A program made the position numbers and the translations under genes. 30,140 bases of DNA. Source: Bacillota bacterium (GTDB taxonomy: Bacteria; Bacillota_C; Negativicutes; JAEYSJ01). The notes beneath the pieces were generated by a model. It saw only the letters and a program-made list of their open reading frames with translations. It searched no databases and had not been told where the DNA came from. Positions within the stretch are counted from its first letter, which is position 1; each line of letters opens with the position of its first letter. Where the stretch lies: the NCBI GenBank assembly GCA_023434855.1, contig JAEYSJ010000284.1:1-30140 (forward strand), given 5' to 3'. Shown here piece by piece: positions 6,127 through 13,864 of the stretch.

Positions 6127-6396
6127 ATGAAATGTTGCCGCAATGAAAACAACAATACCCAAGAGCCAAAGACCGGCCATGGACAAAACGGTTGCGGTGG
6201 GGGTCTAAAGCATGCACTGATGATGCTTATGTGTTGCTTGGCACCGCTGGGAATCGTATTGCTCTTAAAACAAAACGGCTATGATGGTGCAGCCAATTAT
6301 CTGTTGCTTTTGCTGTGTCCACTGATGCACTTCTTTATGATGCGGGGCATGGGGAAAAAGCACGATAATGCGCTGGCCGAAAAACAGTCCGGCTGA
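6127..6396 (+). CDS. DUF2933-like small membrane protein with Cys/His motifs
   Basis: This 89-residue protein has an N-terminal soluble stretch with Cys (CCRNE and CGGGLKH) and two hydrophobic segments (about 29-47 and 57-71). The pattern LKHALMMLMCC, then LLLLLCPLMHFFMMRGM, is characteristic of the short DUF2933-type proteins often found with heavy-metal resistance genes. The family name is from memory of the pattern. The clustered Cys, Met and His residues at the membrane suggest metal contact (inference). The ribosome binding site GAGGAGG is 9 nt upstream, and the gene follows 5971-6111 by 15 nt. Confidence 0.7.
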   Translation: MKCCRNENNNTQEPKTGHGQNGCGGGLKHALMMLMCCLAPLGIVLLLKQNGYDGAANYLLLLLCPLMHFFMMRGMGKKHDNALAEKQSG

Positions 6397-6441
6397 ACAA
6401 GCTTGGGATTATTTAATGATAAATAAGGAGATGGCAGAGGT

Positions 6442-6636
6442 ATGGAAGAATTAATTATGGAGGCTTATCGCAGAGCCGAAACCAAAGAATTTTTTGCGAT
6501 TACCACTCAGTTGGAATGCCTGTTAAAAAAATACTATTCATTGCATGACCCGCATACATGGATTAGCACTGGGGAAGTACGGCGGACTTTGGAACGCCGG
6601 GGGTTGTGGTTTGAATACGGTTGGGCAGGAGCTTAG
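6442..6636 (+). CDS. Small hypothetical protein (64 aa)
   Basis: A short soluble protein without signal peptide or membrane segment, charged and predicted mostly helical (MEELIMEAYRRAETKEF...). AAGGAG and AGAGG lie upstream of the ATG. It follows 6127-6396 by 45 nt in the same direction and is probably part of the operon started by promoter B. No family is recognised. Coding status rests on the ribosome binding site and context. Confidence 0.5.
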   Translation: MEELIMEAYRRAETKEFFAITTQLECLLKKYYSLHDPHTWISTGEVRRTLERRGLWFEYGWAGA

Positions 6637-7016
6637 TAAATATTGTGGCAGTATTGTATAGATATCACAGTGCAGGAACATTTGTCTTAACAAGATTCCC
6701 CCCTCAATTCCCGGTTAAACCGGCCGGGTTTATATAAAACAGTTAGTCTAGTGTCTGGAGATGCTAGGCTAACTTTGCACAAAGAGGAATTTTATAAATA
6801 AGAATTATTAGGGAGGCGGGGTTAAGGCGACCCAAAGACGGCGCTGCTAACAATACTGTGACCACCGAGGCTTCTGTTCCCGCTTTTGCTTTTTCTGATG
6901 AGATATGCTGATATATTAGCATGATCTTGCACCGCCCGGATTGAGGAGGGAGTGGCGGCTATAACGGGAGTAGCGTAATGCCCGAAAGGTTTAGAATTTT
7001 ACACAAGGGAGTTGAT
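6637..7016 (+). other. 380-nt gene-free stretch with several hairpins
   Basis: No convincing gene is visible. Structures include the near-perfect palindrome CCGGTTAAACCGG at about 6711-6723, followed by CCGGGTTTATA. A hairpin AGTTAGTCTAG / CTAGGCTAACT lies near 6741-6774 (11 pairs with one G-U). A GC-rich block follows (about 6812-6890), in which GCGGGG and CCCGC can pair ahead of a T-rich tract, and ATGCT/AGCAT flank a short loop near 6905-6922. The density of structure suggests a terminator followed by a structured leader of the gene at 7021. I cannot match it to a known riboswitch class. Confidence 0.4.
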
Positions 7017-7020
7017 ATGG

Positions 7021-7176
7021 ATGGATTGGAGCTATATTTTGCCCTTTCTTGCGGTGGCGTTTGTGATGTTTTTTATGATGCGGGGCGGCGGCGGTTGCTG
7101 CGGTGGAGGTCATCACTCGCACGGAGAACCGCATAATCGCCAAAGTGATTCCAAACCTGATAAACAAAAGGAATAA
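7021..7176 (+). CDS. Small membrane protein with Cys-Cys/His-rich tail (51 aa)
   Basis: The ATG at 7021 is 9 nt after AAGGGAG (7005-7011). The protein has an N-terminal transmembrane segment (residues 4-20, ILPFLAVAFVMFFMM). The segment GGGGCCGGGHHSHGEPH (22-38) follows, with two Cys and four His, then a hydrophilic Lys/Asp/Ser tail. That segment looks like a metal-binding tail just outside the membrane (inference). A competing frame (ATG at 6978 or 7017) also stays open but gives an Arg-rich, implausible protein. No named family is recognised. The neighbours are other Met/His/Cys-rich small proteins. Confidence 0.65.
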   Translation: MDWSYILPFLAVAFVMFFMMRGGGGCCGGGHHSHGEPHNRQSDSKPDKQKE

Positions 7177-7248
7177 GATGGTTGCATCGAAGTTGTATTA
7201 GTCTGAAATGGTTTATTGCATGAAAAGTACGGAAAAAAACATGAATCC

Positions 7249-7291
7249 TTCATCGCTTTTTCATTAGTTCTTCACATTTGTTTTGTATAAT
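7249..7291 (+). promoter_or_regulatory. TTCAYA array promoter C (Met/His-rich gene)
   Basis: TTCATC (7249), TTCATT (7260) and TTCACA (7271) lie at 11-bp steps. Nine nt later comes -10 TATAAT (7286-7291). The predicted start is near 7298. Confidence 0.85.
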
Positions 7292-7334
7292 GAACGTAGC
7301 TTGAAGTTATTAATTGAAAGGAGAATTAATTATT

Positions 7335-7541
7335 ATGAAGAAAAAACTTACGCGCATTATGTTTGCCGGGCTGGTGGCAGTATTTGTGTCTGGCACAGTG
7401 TTAGTACCGTCGATGACACCGGTATTTGCCGCCGAGCAGGCAGATCAGGACCAGCAAATGCCGCCATCTGACGGCTCCCAGGACGGCAATAACGATCATG
7501 CCGCCCATCATCATCAAATGCCGCCATCCGATAACCAGTAA
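7335..7541 (+). CDS. Small exported Asp/His-rich protein with QMPPSD repeats
   Basis: The 68-residue protein starts with MKKKLTR and a hydrophobic core, and has a signal peptidase site near VFAA-EQ (about 33). The mature 35 residues carry two copies of QMPPSD and a DHAAHHHQ run, a likely divalent-metal or copper-binding segment (inference). The ATG lies 11 nt after AAAGGAG, which is a long spacing. It forms a one-gene unit between array promoter C and the perfect terminator at 7592. No family is recognised. It resembles 7850-8266 in signal peptide and His/Met composition. Confidence 0.7.
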   Translation: MKKKLTRIMFAGLVAVFVSGTVLVPSMTPVFAAEQADQDQQMPPSDGSQDGNNDHAAHHHQMPPSDNQ

Positions 7542-7591
7542 GACGGCATAGCGGCCACAACTACACATCATTACATAAGAGGATCAATAGA

Positions 7592-7637
7592 AATAACAGG
7601 ACAGCCTTTCCGGTAGGATGGGCTGTCCTGTTATTTA
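7592..7637 (+). terminator. Strong intrinsic terminator
   Basis: AATAACAGGACAGCC (7592-7606) pairs perfectly with GGCTGTCCTGTTATT (7621-7635) over 15 bp. Confidence 0.85.
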
Positions 7638-7653
7638 GAAAAATCAAAACTTC

Positions 7654-7696
7654 TTCATAAGTTCTTCACAAGTTCTTCATAAAGCTCTTGTATAAT
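7654..7696 (+). promoter_or_regulatory. TTCAYA array promoter D (Met-rich gene before the two-component system)
   Basis: TTCATA (7654), TTCACA (7665) and TTCATA (7676) lie at 11-bp steps. Nine nt later comes -10 TATAAT (7691-7696). This is the cleanest copy: the full unit TTCATAAGTTC recurs almost exactly. The predicted start near 7703 leaves a leader of about 147 nt. Confidence 0.9.
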
Positions 7697-7849
7697 TAAG
7701 ACAAATACCGTTAAAAGCAATCGTTCATATTCTTTTCAGGTAGGAAGCTTGTTGATGACGACATGGATTCTATTCTTTCTACGCCCTGGGGTATGGACCT
7801 GATTAATAGATGCAAAAGACGGTAGGATAAAAAGGAGGACGAATTAGAT

Positions 7850-8266
7850 ATGAAAAAAAGAATGGCAACTTGGGTCATTGGTGGGTTGATTGCAGTATCT
7901 GCTGTTGGACTGCCTTTTGCGGGCAACATTGTAAACGCGGCAGAAAAAAATACCACTCAGCAGTCATGTACACAGGACAAGATGATGAAAGACGGACAAA
8001 TGGGTACCATGGACCATCAGATGATGAATTCACCGGAAATGCAGAAGCAGTGTTTAGACATGATGAAAAGTATGATGAAGCAGCCGGAAATGCAGGCAAT
8101 GATGAAGCAAATGCTTGCAAGTGATCCGGAACTCAGGAAGACAATGTCGGACATGGTTAACGCGGTAGCCCCGGATGATCAGAACGCCAATTCAGCATCA
8201 CCATCAGACGCTCCGGCTCCTATGCCGGGTATGGATCATAACGCCCATCATTCCCATACTATGTAG
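7850..8266 (+). CDS. Met-rich exported protein
   Basis: The 138-residue protein has a signal peptide (MKKRMATW... to about 31, VNAAEK). The mature part is rich in Met: MMKDGQMGTMDHQMM, then MMKSMMKQPEMQAMMKQML. The C-terminal part is Pro/Ala-rich with PMPGMDHNAHHSHTM. The Met spacing (M-x-x-M, MM) and His cluster are those of periplasmic copper-binding proteins (inference; no named family recognised). GGAGG lies 11 nt before the ATG. Array promoter D drives it, and the two-component system follows 176 nt downstream across a hairpin without a good T-run, so read-through to the regulator genes is plausible. Confidence 0.8.
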   Translation: MKKRMATWVIGGLIAVSAVGLPFAGNIVNAAEKNTTQQSCTQDKMMKDGQMGTMDHQMMNSPEMQKQCLDMMKSMMKQPEMQAMMKQMLASDPELRKTMSDMVNAVAPDDQNANSASPSDAPAPMPGMDHNAHHSHTM

Positions 8267-8278
8267 TTTTAATGTTCC

Positions 8279-8308
8279 ATAGCCTGGCGGTTTTTTACGC
8301 CAGGCTAT
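8279..8308 (+). terminator. Hairpin between the Met-rich gene and the response regulator
   Basis: ATAGCCTGGCG (8279-8289) pairs with CGCCAGGCTAT (8298-8308). The following TTCTTAGAA is a poor U-tract, so termination may be partial and allow read-through into the two-component system. Confidence 0.6.
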
Positions 8309-8442
8309 TCTTAGAATAGACACAGGGAATACTGGCATCCTAGCACTAGTGTGCTCTACTGACAACGGAAGGTTTCTTTTTTGAAGGAAGAAAAACGAAC
8401 AACGGCGAAAAATAAAGACAGCAGGTGAAAGGAGGGCTGATT

Positions 8443-9138
8443 ATGGCCCAGTATTCGGTATTGATTGTGGATGATGATGTGAAATTGGTAAAACTTTTGC
8501 AAACCTATTTTGCCAAAGAAGGATTTATTACTTATACTGTCAATGACGGATTGGATGCTTTACAAGCAGTGCGGGAAAAAAAGCCGGACATTATGGTGCT
8601 GGATTTAATGCTGCCCGGTCTTGAGGGTTGGGAAGTCTGCCGGAGAGTTCGCCGTGATAATGATATACCAATCATTATGCTTACTGCCCGGGATGAAGAA
8701 AGCGACCGGCTGGTAGGGCTGGAGATCGGGGCTGATGACTATGTTACCAAACCTTTTAGCCCCAAGGAAGTAGTGGCGCGGGCCAAAGTGATTCTGCGGC
8801 GGGCCCATAAAGAAACAGTGCGTCAAGAACCTATCAGGGCCGGCAGTTTGTCCATTGATCTGGAACGTCATCAGGTTTCTCAGGCGAATCAACATATCGA
8901 ACTGACGCCTACTGAATTTAAAATCTTAGAACTGTTAGCCGCCAATGCCGGCAAAGTATTCAGCCGCCTGCAAATTGTTGAACAGACACAAGGTTATACC
9001 TTTGAGGGCTATGAGCGGACCATTGACGCCCATATAAAAAATCTGCGCCGTAAAATCGAGGAAAATCCCAAGGAACCCCAGTATATCCAAACGGTGTACG
9101 GGATAGGCTATAAGTTTAGCGGTGATACTAATGAATAG
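8443..9138 (+). CDS. OmpR/PhoB-family response regulator
   Basis: The 231-residue protein has an N-terminal receiver domain with acidic pocket D10-D12, phosphoacceptor D54 (VLDLMLPG), T81 and K103 (TKPFSP). The C-terminal winged-helix DNA-binding domain (about 130-229) has the typical ending YIQTVYGIGYKF. Such regulators bind direct repeats, often with 11-bp spacing, as dimers. The ATG at 8443 is 6 nt behind GGAGGG; a GTG at 8425 is upstream of that site and rejected. The stop overlaps the start of the sensor kinase by 8 nt (ATGAATAG), so the two are translationally coupled. It is the best local candidate for the factor that reads the eight TTCAYA arrays. Confidence 0.92.
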   Translation: MAQYSVLIVDDDVKLVKLLQTYFAKEGFITYTVNDGLDALQAVREKKPDIMVLDLMLPGLEGWEVCRRVRRDNDIPIIMLTARDEESDRLVGLEIGADDYVTKPFSPKEVVARAKVILRRAHKETVRQEPIRAGSLSIDLERHQVSQANQHIELTPTEFKILELLAANAGKVFSRLQIVEQTQGYTFEGYERTIDAHIKNLRRKIEENPKEPQYIQTVYGIGYKFSGDTNE

Positions 9139-10285
9139 CATTATTTACCGTATTACCGGCCTGATGTTTCTGGCTGTGGCACTTACCGTATTTCTCTTGA
9201 TTTACCTGGCCAATGTCCAGATGACTGAACAATTCAAGGAGTATCTGGTAGTCCAGCATATGGAAATGACCCAAAATGGTCTGTTGGGGCGTCTGGATGG
9301 CGGCAATTCGACGATGACTATTGTTATGGGGCCACTGGAAGAGACATTTCTGGCTACAGTTCATAAATCTCTCATATGGGTTGGACTGGCGATTCTGGCG
9401 GCAGGATTGGCAGCCAGCTATGCACTGGCCCGCAGCATTACCGTACCATTGCGAAATTTGAGTCATGCTGCCGAACAAATTGAGCAAGGTAATTTTAATC
9501 TAACGGTGCCTGTAGAAACGAAAGATGAGGTTGGGCACCTGGCTACCATTTTTAACCGGATGGCGGAAGCGCTGGCCACAAACACTAATTTGCGGCGCCA
9601 GTTATTGGCCAATATTGCCCATGAGCTTAGGACGCCACTAGCTGTCATCCAAGGGCACCTTGAAGGAATGGTGGATGGTGTCATTGAGCCAAACAAAGAG
9701 CAGCTCTGCTCCCTGCATGAAGAAGCTATCCGTTTGAGTCGCTTAATAAAAGATTTACGGGACCTGTCCCTGGCGGAAGTCCGCCAGTTAGTGCTGGAAA
9801 AACGTCCTACTGATATTAATCAGCTTATCAGCCGGGCGGTAACCATGCTGAAACCCTTAGCTGATGAAAAAGAAATCGAGGTTAGCGTAAGACTGGCGGA
9901 GGGTTTGCCGTCACTTGTTGTGGACAGCGACAGGATGAACCAGGTGTTCTACAATATTCTGGTCAACGCTATCAGATTTGCGCCGGTTCAGGGTCAGGTG
10001 CTGGTAAATACAACATTGGTCGATGTCGCAGACCGGTTATGGCTGCGGGTATCTATTGAGGACAACGGTCCTGGTATTGCACCGGAAGACGTACCCTATA
10101 TCTTTGACCACTTTTACCGGGGTGATAAATCCCGGGACAGGAAGAGCGGCGGGTCAGGCTTGGGGCTGGCCATTGTCAAGCAGCTTGTGGAAATTCACGG
10201 CGGACAGGTGGCTGTTGCCAGCAATCTGGCGAAAGGGAGCCAATTTCAAGTATTGCTGCCGCTAGCTACGGAAGGCCGGCAATGA
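9131..10285 (+). CDS. Two-component sensor histidine kinase
   Basis: This is the membrane kinase partner of the preceding regulator. Order of parts (ATG at 9131, 384 aa): TM1 (about 7-29), a short extracytoplasmic loop of about 50 residues, TM2 (about 81-102), HAMP (about 103-155), HisKA with the phosphoacceptor H164 in ANIAHELRTP, and HATPase with an N box (NQVFYNILVNAI), G1 (DNGPGI) and G2 (GGSGLGLAI). There is no PAS domain, unlike PhoR of the Pho system, and the small loop is closer to BaeS/CusS-like envelope sensors. The loop holds several Met and a His (QHMEMTQ, STMTIVMGP), possible soft-metal ligands (inference). A GTG at 9122 is an alternative start. Confidence 0.92.
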   Translation: MNSIIYRITGLMFLAVALTVFLLIYLANVQMTEQFKEYLVVQHMEMTQNGLLGRLDGGNSTMTIVMGPLEETFLATVHKSLIWVGLAILAAGLAASYALARSITVPLRNLSHAAEQIEQGNFNLTVPVETKDEVGHLATIFNRMAEALATNTNLRRQLLANIAHELRTPLAVIQGHLEGMVDGVIEPNKEQLCSLHEEAIRLSRLIKDLRDLSLAEVRQLVLEKRPTDINQLISRAVTMLKPLADEKEIEVSVRLAEGLPSLVVDSDRMNQVFYNILVNAIRFAPVQGQVLVNTTLVDVADRLWLRVSIEDNGPGIAPEDVPYIFDHFYRGDKSRDRKSGGSGLGLAIVKQLVEIHGGQVAVASNLAKGSQFQVLLPLATEGRQ

Positions 10286-10435
10286 TCATAGCGGGGATTT
10301 GCATGGGAACACATAATTCTGATTACAATAGGTTAGGCTTATGTTTATTGGTTAATATAGTCATAATTAGTAGCGAATGTTGCATTTTTATTTTATAATT
10401 TTAATATAAGCTTATCATAGTAAAGGGGGATTACT

Positions 10436-10789
10436 GTGTTTGCGCTAAACTTCATATCACCGCATAATGAAAAGTTATTAAACGCTCGCCAGAAAACCGC
10501 CACAATCCGTTTGGGAGATATAAGGGAAACATACCCGGAAAGCTCAATTGTTTTAATTACCTTTGGCAGCAAATATGGGCCGAAGAAAATACTCTATGAG
10601 GCAATTGTTGATAAAGTACATATTAAAAAGTTTACTGACCTGACTGTAGCAGAATTGACTCATCAGAATCCCAAAATTGATACTGTAGATAAATTAATCA
10701 CCTTATTTGAATCTATCTATGAGCGAAAGATCTCCATTGAGGACACTGTTACGGTAATTCATTTTTCCGAACTCCTGGAGAATGTATGA
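10436..10789 (+). CDS. ASCH/PUA-like domain protein
   Basis: The 117-residue protein starts with GTG, 6-7 nt after AAGGGGG. The N-terminal KTATIRLGDIR, the central ITFGSKYGPKKILYEAIVD and the ending TVTVIHFSELLE match small ASCH-domain (PUA-like fold) proteins known from anaerobic bacteria and archaea, which are thought to bind RNA. The exact function is unknown. It has no signal peptide or membrane segment. It is 150 nt from the kinase gene and has its own terminator downstream, so it is a separate unit. The upstream 150 nt are AT-rich and contain no TTCAYA array. Confidence 0.7.
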   Translation: MFALNFISPHNEKLLNARQKTATIRLGDIRETYPESSIVLITFGSKYGPKKILYEAIVDKVHIKKFTDLTVAELTHQNPKIDTVDKLITLFESIYERKISIEDTVTVIHFSELLENV

Positions 10790-10933
10790 GCCTTTAAACT
10801 GCAATTTCCTGCAAGTTTCCAGGGCAAGAATGAATAATTATAGTAACCGGGGAGCGGACACGTGGGGCAAAGTATTCCTAAGACTGGACTAGTTGTGTTT
10901 GCAGAGTGGTTTAATTAAAATATGTGCAAGCTG

Positions 10934-10959
10934 AAAGACCGCTGGCAGCGGTCTTTTTT
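10934..10959 (+). terminator. Intrinsic terminator
   Basis: AAAGACCGCT (10934-10943) pairs with AGCGGTCTTT (10947-10956), with a GGC loop and further Ts. The remaining gene-free sequence on either side (10790-11109) shows nothing else I can support. Confidence 0.9.
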
Positions 10960-11109
10960 AAATTGGTGTTTAAGTTTGCTTTGTTTCAAAATTAACTTAT
11001 TTTCAATGATCGCTATCCTAAGGAAGTTATGGTGGCATGTTTCTTGCGATATTAAACTATTTGGCAGGTCTGAACCAATGCAATAAAAGACTCAATGGAG
11101 CGTGATTTA

Positions 11110-11424
11110 ATGTTTAAAAAGTCCTTTGCTGCTTTCTTAGTTGTCTGCTTCATAATAAGCTTTGCGGGAACTGCTATTACGACTTATGTGCATGGTTTAT
11201 CGCTGGTACAACTGCCAGTGGCTACAGTAAGAACAGACACTGCAAATTCCGATAATTCTTATTGTGGCGACTTTACTGGCGGCAAACTGTCTCCTTTGTT
11301 AAAAGAGCATATACGAATATTAGCTCATATGATCACTGCACTAAAAAATGAGGATATGGCAGCTGTTGGCAATGATGTACACAGGTGGAAGGATAATGTC
11401 GCACAAATGGCAGAAGATAAATAG
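11110..11424 (+). CDS. Small exported or membrane-anchored protein, unknown
   Basis: The ATG at 11110 lies 9 nt after TGGAG (11096-11100); a frame from 11095 includes the ribosome binding site itself and is rejected. The 104-residue protein has a signal peptide or anchor (MFKKSFAAFLVVCFIISFAG) and a mature part that is helical toward the C-terminus (LLKEHIRILAHMITALKNED, then RWKDNVAQMAEDK). The pattern of His-Ile near the start of a helix and W-x-x-N-x-x-x-(I/M)-A near the end faintly recalls short exported Firmicute proteins with a WYxNADDIA motif; this is a weak resemblance. It is convergent with the oxidoreductase gene. Confidence 0.6.
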   Translation: MFKKSFAAFLVVCFIISFAGTAITTYVHGLSLVQLPVATVRTDTANSDNSYCGDFTGGKLSPLLKEHIRILAHMITALKNEDMAAVGNDVHRWKDNVAQMAEDK

Positions 11425-11461
11425 CTGGCAAGCATAACGGATAAAATATATGCAAAGAGGT

Positions 11462-13483
11462 TTATACGATCTTTGCTGCGCGTACATCAACCTTAGTATC
11501 GTAAAACGTGCTGCCGGCGGCTTTGTCGGTCAGTCGCTGTGAAGTAAGGACGTTCACACTGCGGTTCCCGGGAGCCTTGTTTAGCCACCATATTCCTTCG
11601 GCAATCACGACACCGGTGGGTACTCTGGGGGTCACGTGGAGGATAAAGGTTGCTTCGCCGCGGCAATTGAAGGCGACTACGTGCTGCCCGTCAAACAGGT
11701 TTTTAGCGACAGCGTCGGCCGGGTTCATCTGCAAGGTCATACAAGTATTCGCCTTGTCCCCGACGAGATCATCCCGTTCATTGAAACTTGAGTTAAGCAT
11801 AATTGGCGTAGTTGCAGTCATTAGCCAATAGGGAGCATCGCCCCCGTGGGGTGCAAGATATTTGGGTAGTGGTTCATTGTCAGCGGGATTGTATATTTCG
11901 ATTTTGCCGGAAGGTGTTTTAAAGTGCATCTTGTAACCATAGGGCAGCGGTAATTCTATAACCTCACCGGCTTTCAGTCTGGTAATATCTGTACTTGCCA
12001 GCCAGGGAGCAGGTTTAGCCAGCAACTGGTCAATAAGCCGGTCGGCGGTTTGCCGGAAGAAAGGCTCTTTAAAACCCAATGCTTTGGCTAATAGGCTGAA
12101 AACTTCCCAGTTCGATTTGGCTTCGCCGACAGGCGGTATCACCGGATAGGCCCGTTGTACGCCATAGTGGCCATAGGAACGGTAAATATCACTGTGCTCC
12201 AGGGAAGTTGTTGCCGGTAAGACTACATCGGCATATTGTGCCGTATCAGTCATAAAGCGTTCGTGGACTACAGTAAACAGGTCTTCGCGGCTGAGGCCAG
12301 TGAGCACTGCATTTTGATCCGGCACAACGGCGGCCGGATTGGAATGGTATACATAAAGGCTCATGATAGGCGGATTAGCAGCTGTTGTCAATGCGTCGCC
12401 CAACTGGTTCATATTGATGATCCGGGTGGGTTTGGCCATAAAATCTTCGCGGGTCACGGCGGCAGTGTCCAATGCACTGCCTGTCGCGATACTGGCGAGC
12501 AAGCCGCCGCCCGGCTTGGACCATGCGCCAACAAGTGCAGGTAAGCACGTAATAGTACGCACTGTCATTGCGCCATTGCCATAGCGGGACAAACCGCTGC
12601 CCAGCCGGATAAAGGGCGCTCTTGCTGCGGCATACTCGCGGGCCATGGTTTCAATGGTACTGGCAGGCAAACCGGTGATAGCACTTACTGCCTGCGGCGT
12701 ATAGCAGGGCAAAATTTCGGTACTAAGTTCGCTAAACCCTCGCACATACTTGTCAATAAATCCCCGGTCTACCAGACCTTCGCCGGCAAGTACATGCATG
12801 ATGCCAAGGGCCAGGGCGCCGTCAGAACCCGGACGGGTTAGAAAGACCTTGTCAGCTATTTTGGCTGTCGGTGTTTCATAAGTATCAATGAGCCATACAG
12901 CAGCACCTTGCTGTTTGGCTTTTTTTACGCCATGCAGGAAGTGTATATTTGTGGCGACAGCGTTAATTCCCCACAGAATAATCAGGTCACTATGGAAAAC
13001 TTCATCAGGATGGGAGGTGAGAGTATTGCCCATAACTGTTTTCCAGCCATAATCTTTGGCAGGGGAACAGATAGTTCTTTCCAGGCGGGAAGCACCCAGA
13101 CGATGAAAGAAAGGGTGACCGGCATTTCGCTGCAATATCCCCATTGTTCCGGCATAGGAAAAGGGCAGGATGGCCTCAGCACCATGCCTATCAATAATTC
13201 TGCGCCAGTTACTGACAATATAGTCTACCGCTTCGTCCCAGTCCACCGGACGAAACTGACCGCTGCCTTTGCTGCCGTTTCGCAGCAGGGGGCGGGTTAA
13301 ACGCAGTGGCGAATGCACTGTTCTTTCGTAATGCACCATTTTCGGGCAAAGCGTACCACGGGTGAAATGATGCTTCGGATCACCAAGCACTTTTACTGCC
13401 TGGCCATTCTCCACATGGACCAGCAAACCGCAGGTATCCGGGCAGTCATAAGGACACACCGAGCGTATGACTCTGTCTGTCAT
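11462..13483 (-). CDS. Molybdopterin-dependent oxidoreductase, cytoplasmic
   Basis: This 673-residue enzyme belongs to the DMSO-reductase (molybdopterin bis-MGD) superfamily. An N-terminal [4Fe-4S] motif is visible: C10, C14, C18 and C46 (CPYDCPDTC ... TLCPK). It is followed by the large molybdopterin domains and a C-terminal dinucleotide-binding domain (about 550-670, with LMTATTPIMLNSSF and QMNPADA). It lacks a twin-arginine signal, so it is cytoplasmic, like the YyaE-type group. The substrate cannot be told. The ATG at 13483 is 6 nt after GAGGAGG. An upstream extension to 13714 lacks a ribosome binding site. A small hairpin at about 11452-11477, overlapping its end, may terminate it. No electron-transfer subunit gene adjoins it. 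Confidence 0.88.
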   Translation of the reverse strand: MTDRVIRSVCPYDCPDTCGLLVHVENGQAVKVLGDPKHHFTRGTLCPKMVHYERTVHSPLRLTRPLLRNGSKGSGQFRPVDWDEAVDYIVSNWRRIIDRHGAEAILPFSYAGTMGILQRNAGHPFFHRLGASRLERTICSPAKDYGWKTVMGNTLTSHPDEVFHSDLIILWGINAVATNIHFLHGVKKAKQQGAAVWLIDTYETPTAKIADKVFLTRPGSDGALALGIMHVLAGEGLVDRGFIDKYVRGFSELSTEILPCYTPQAVSAITGLPASTIETMAREYAAARAPFIRLGSGLSRYGNGAMTVRTITCLPALVGAWSKPGGGLLASIATGSALDTAAVTREDFMAKPTRIINMNQLGDALTTAANPPIMSLYVYHSNPAAVVPDQNAVLTGLSREDLFTVVHERFMTDTAQYADVVLPATTSLEHSDIYRSYGHYGVQRAYPVIPPVGEAKSNWEVFSLLAKALGFKEPFFRQTADRLIDQLLAKPAPWLASTDITRLKAGEVIELPLPYGYKMHFKTPSGKIEIYNPADNEPLPKYLAPHGGDAPYWLMTATTPIMLNSSFNERDDLVGDKANTCMTLQMNPADAVAKNLFDGQHVVAFNCRGEATFILHVTPRVPTGVVIAEGIWWLNKAPGNRSVNVLTSQRLTDKAAGSTFYDTKVDVRAAKIV

Positions 13484-13864
13484 GTTGTTCCTCCTCGTGA
13501 TGTACATAGTATTGGAAATAAGAAAGCTATGGTTCCATTTGTTAGCTGCAAGATTAATCCCAGCAACATTTAGAATCCAAAACTTACTTGCATTTGTGTG
13601 TCTATCTTCAATACTAATGATAAATAATAACAAATGAAAAGTAAAGAAAGTAGGTATCTTGTAGTTTCTATAAGATGAAAGCAGTGGATATTGCCAACTA
13701 AAGCTGGAGTACAAATGTAAAATTTATTGTTTAGTTGATTTAAACTGCAATTTGCTTTACTATTATTGTGGAGATATTTGGTAATTCATTAATTGTTTAA
13801 CTAATTAGGCAAGGGGAGTAAAAAAGTAAATTAGGGACAACAATTTATTTTTTGGGGAGGCTAT
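13484..13864. other. Divergent intergenic region, no gene seen
   Basis: An AT-rich stretch of 381 nt between the oxidoreductase (left) and the TPR protein (right), which must hold both promoters. I see no clear operator, no TTCAYA array and no structured RNA. The 15-mer TTTAAACTGCAATTT at about 13739 also occurs near 10794. Confidence 0.4.

Noticed and set aside
6895..6925. CTGATGAG as the core of a hammerhead ribozyme
   Set aside because: The required GAAA partner does not follow the adjoining stem, and no closing stems fit.
6978..7133. Competing frame over the small gene at 7021
   Set aside because: It has an acceptable ribosome binding site but encodes an Arg-rich tail, while the frame from 7021 gives a clean membrane segment and Cys/His tail like its neighbours.
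7754..7825. Short leader peptide (15-20 codons) between promoter D and the Met-rich gene
   Set aside because: Two overlapping short frames exist, but neither has a convincing ribosome binding site or attenuator structure.
13484..13714. N-terminal extension of the molybdopterin oxidoreductase
   Set aside because: The start at 13483 has an excellent ribosome binding site and the Fe-S motif begins at residue 10 as expected; the extension has neither a start signal nor family-like sequence.
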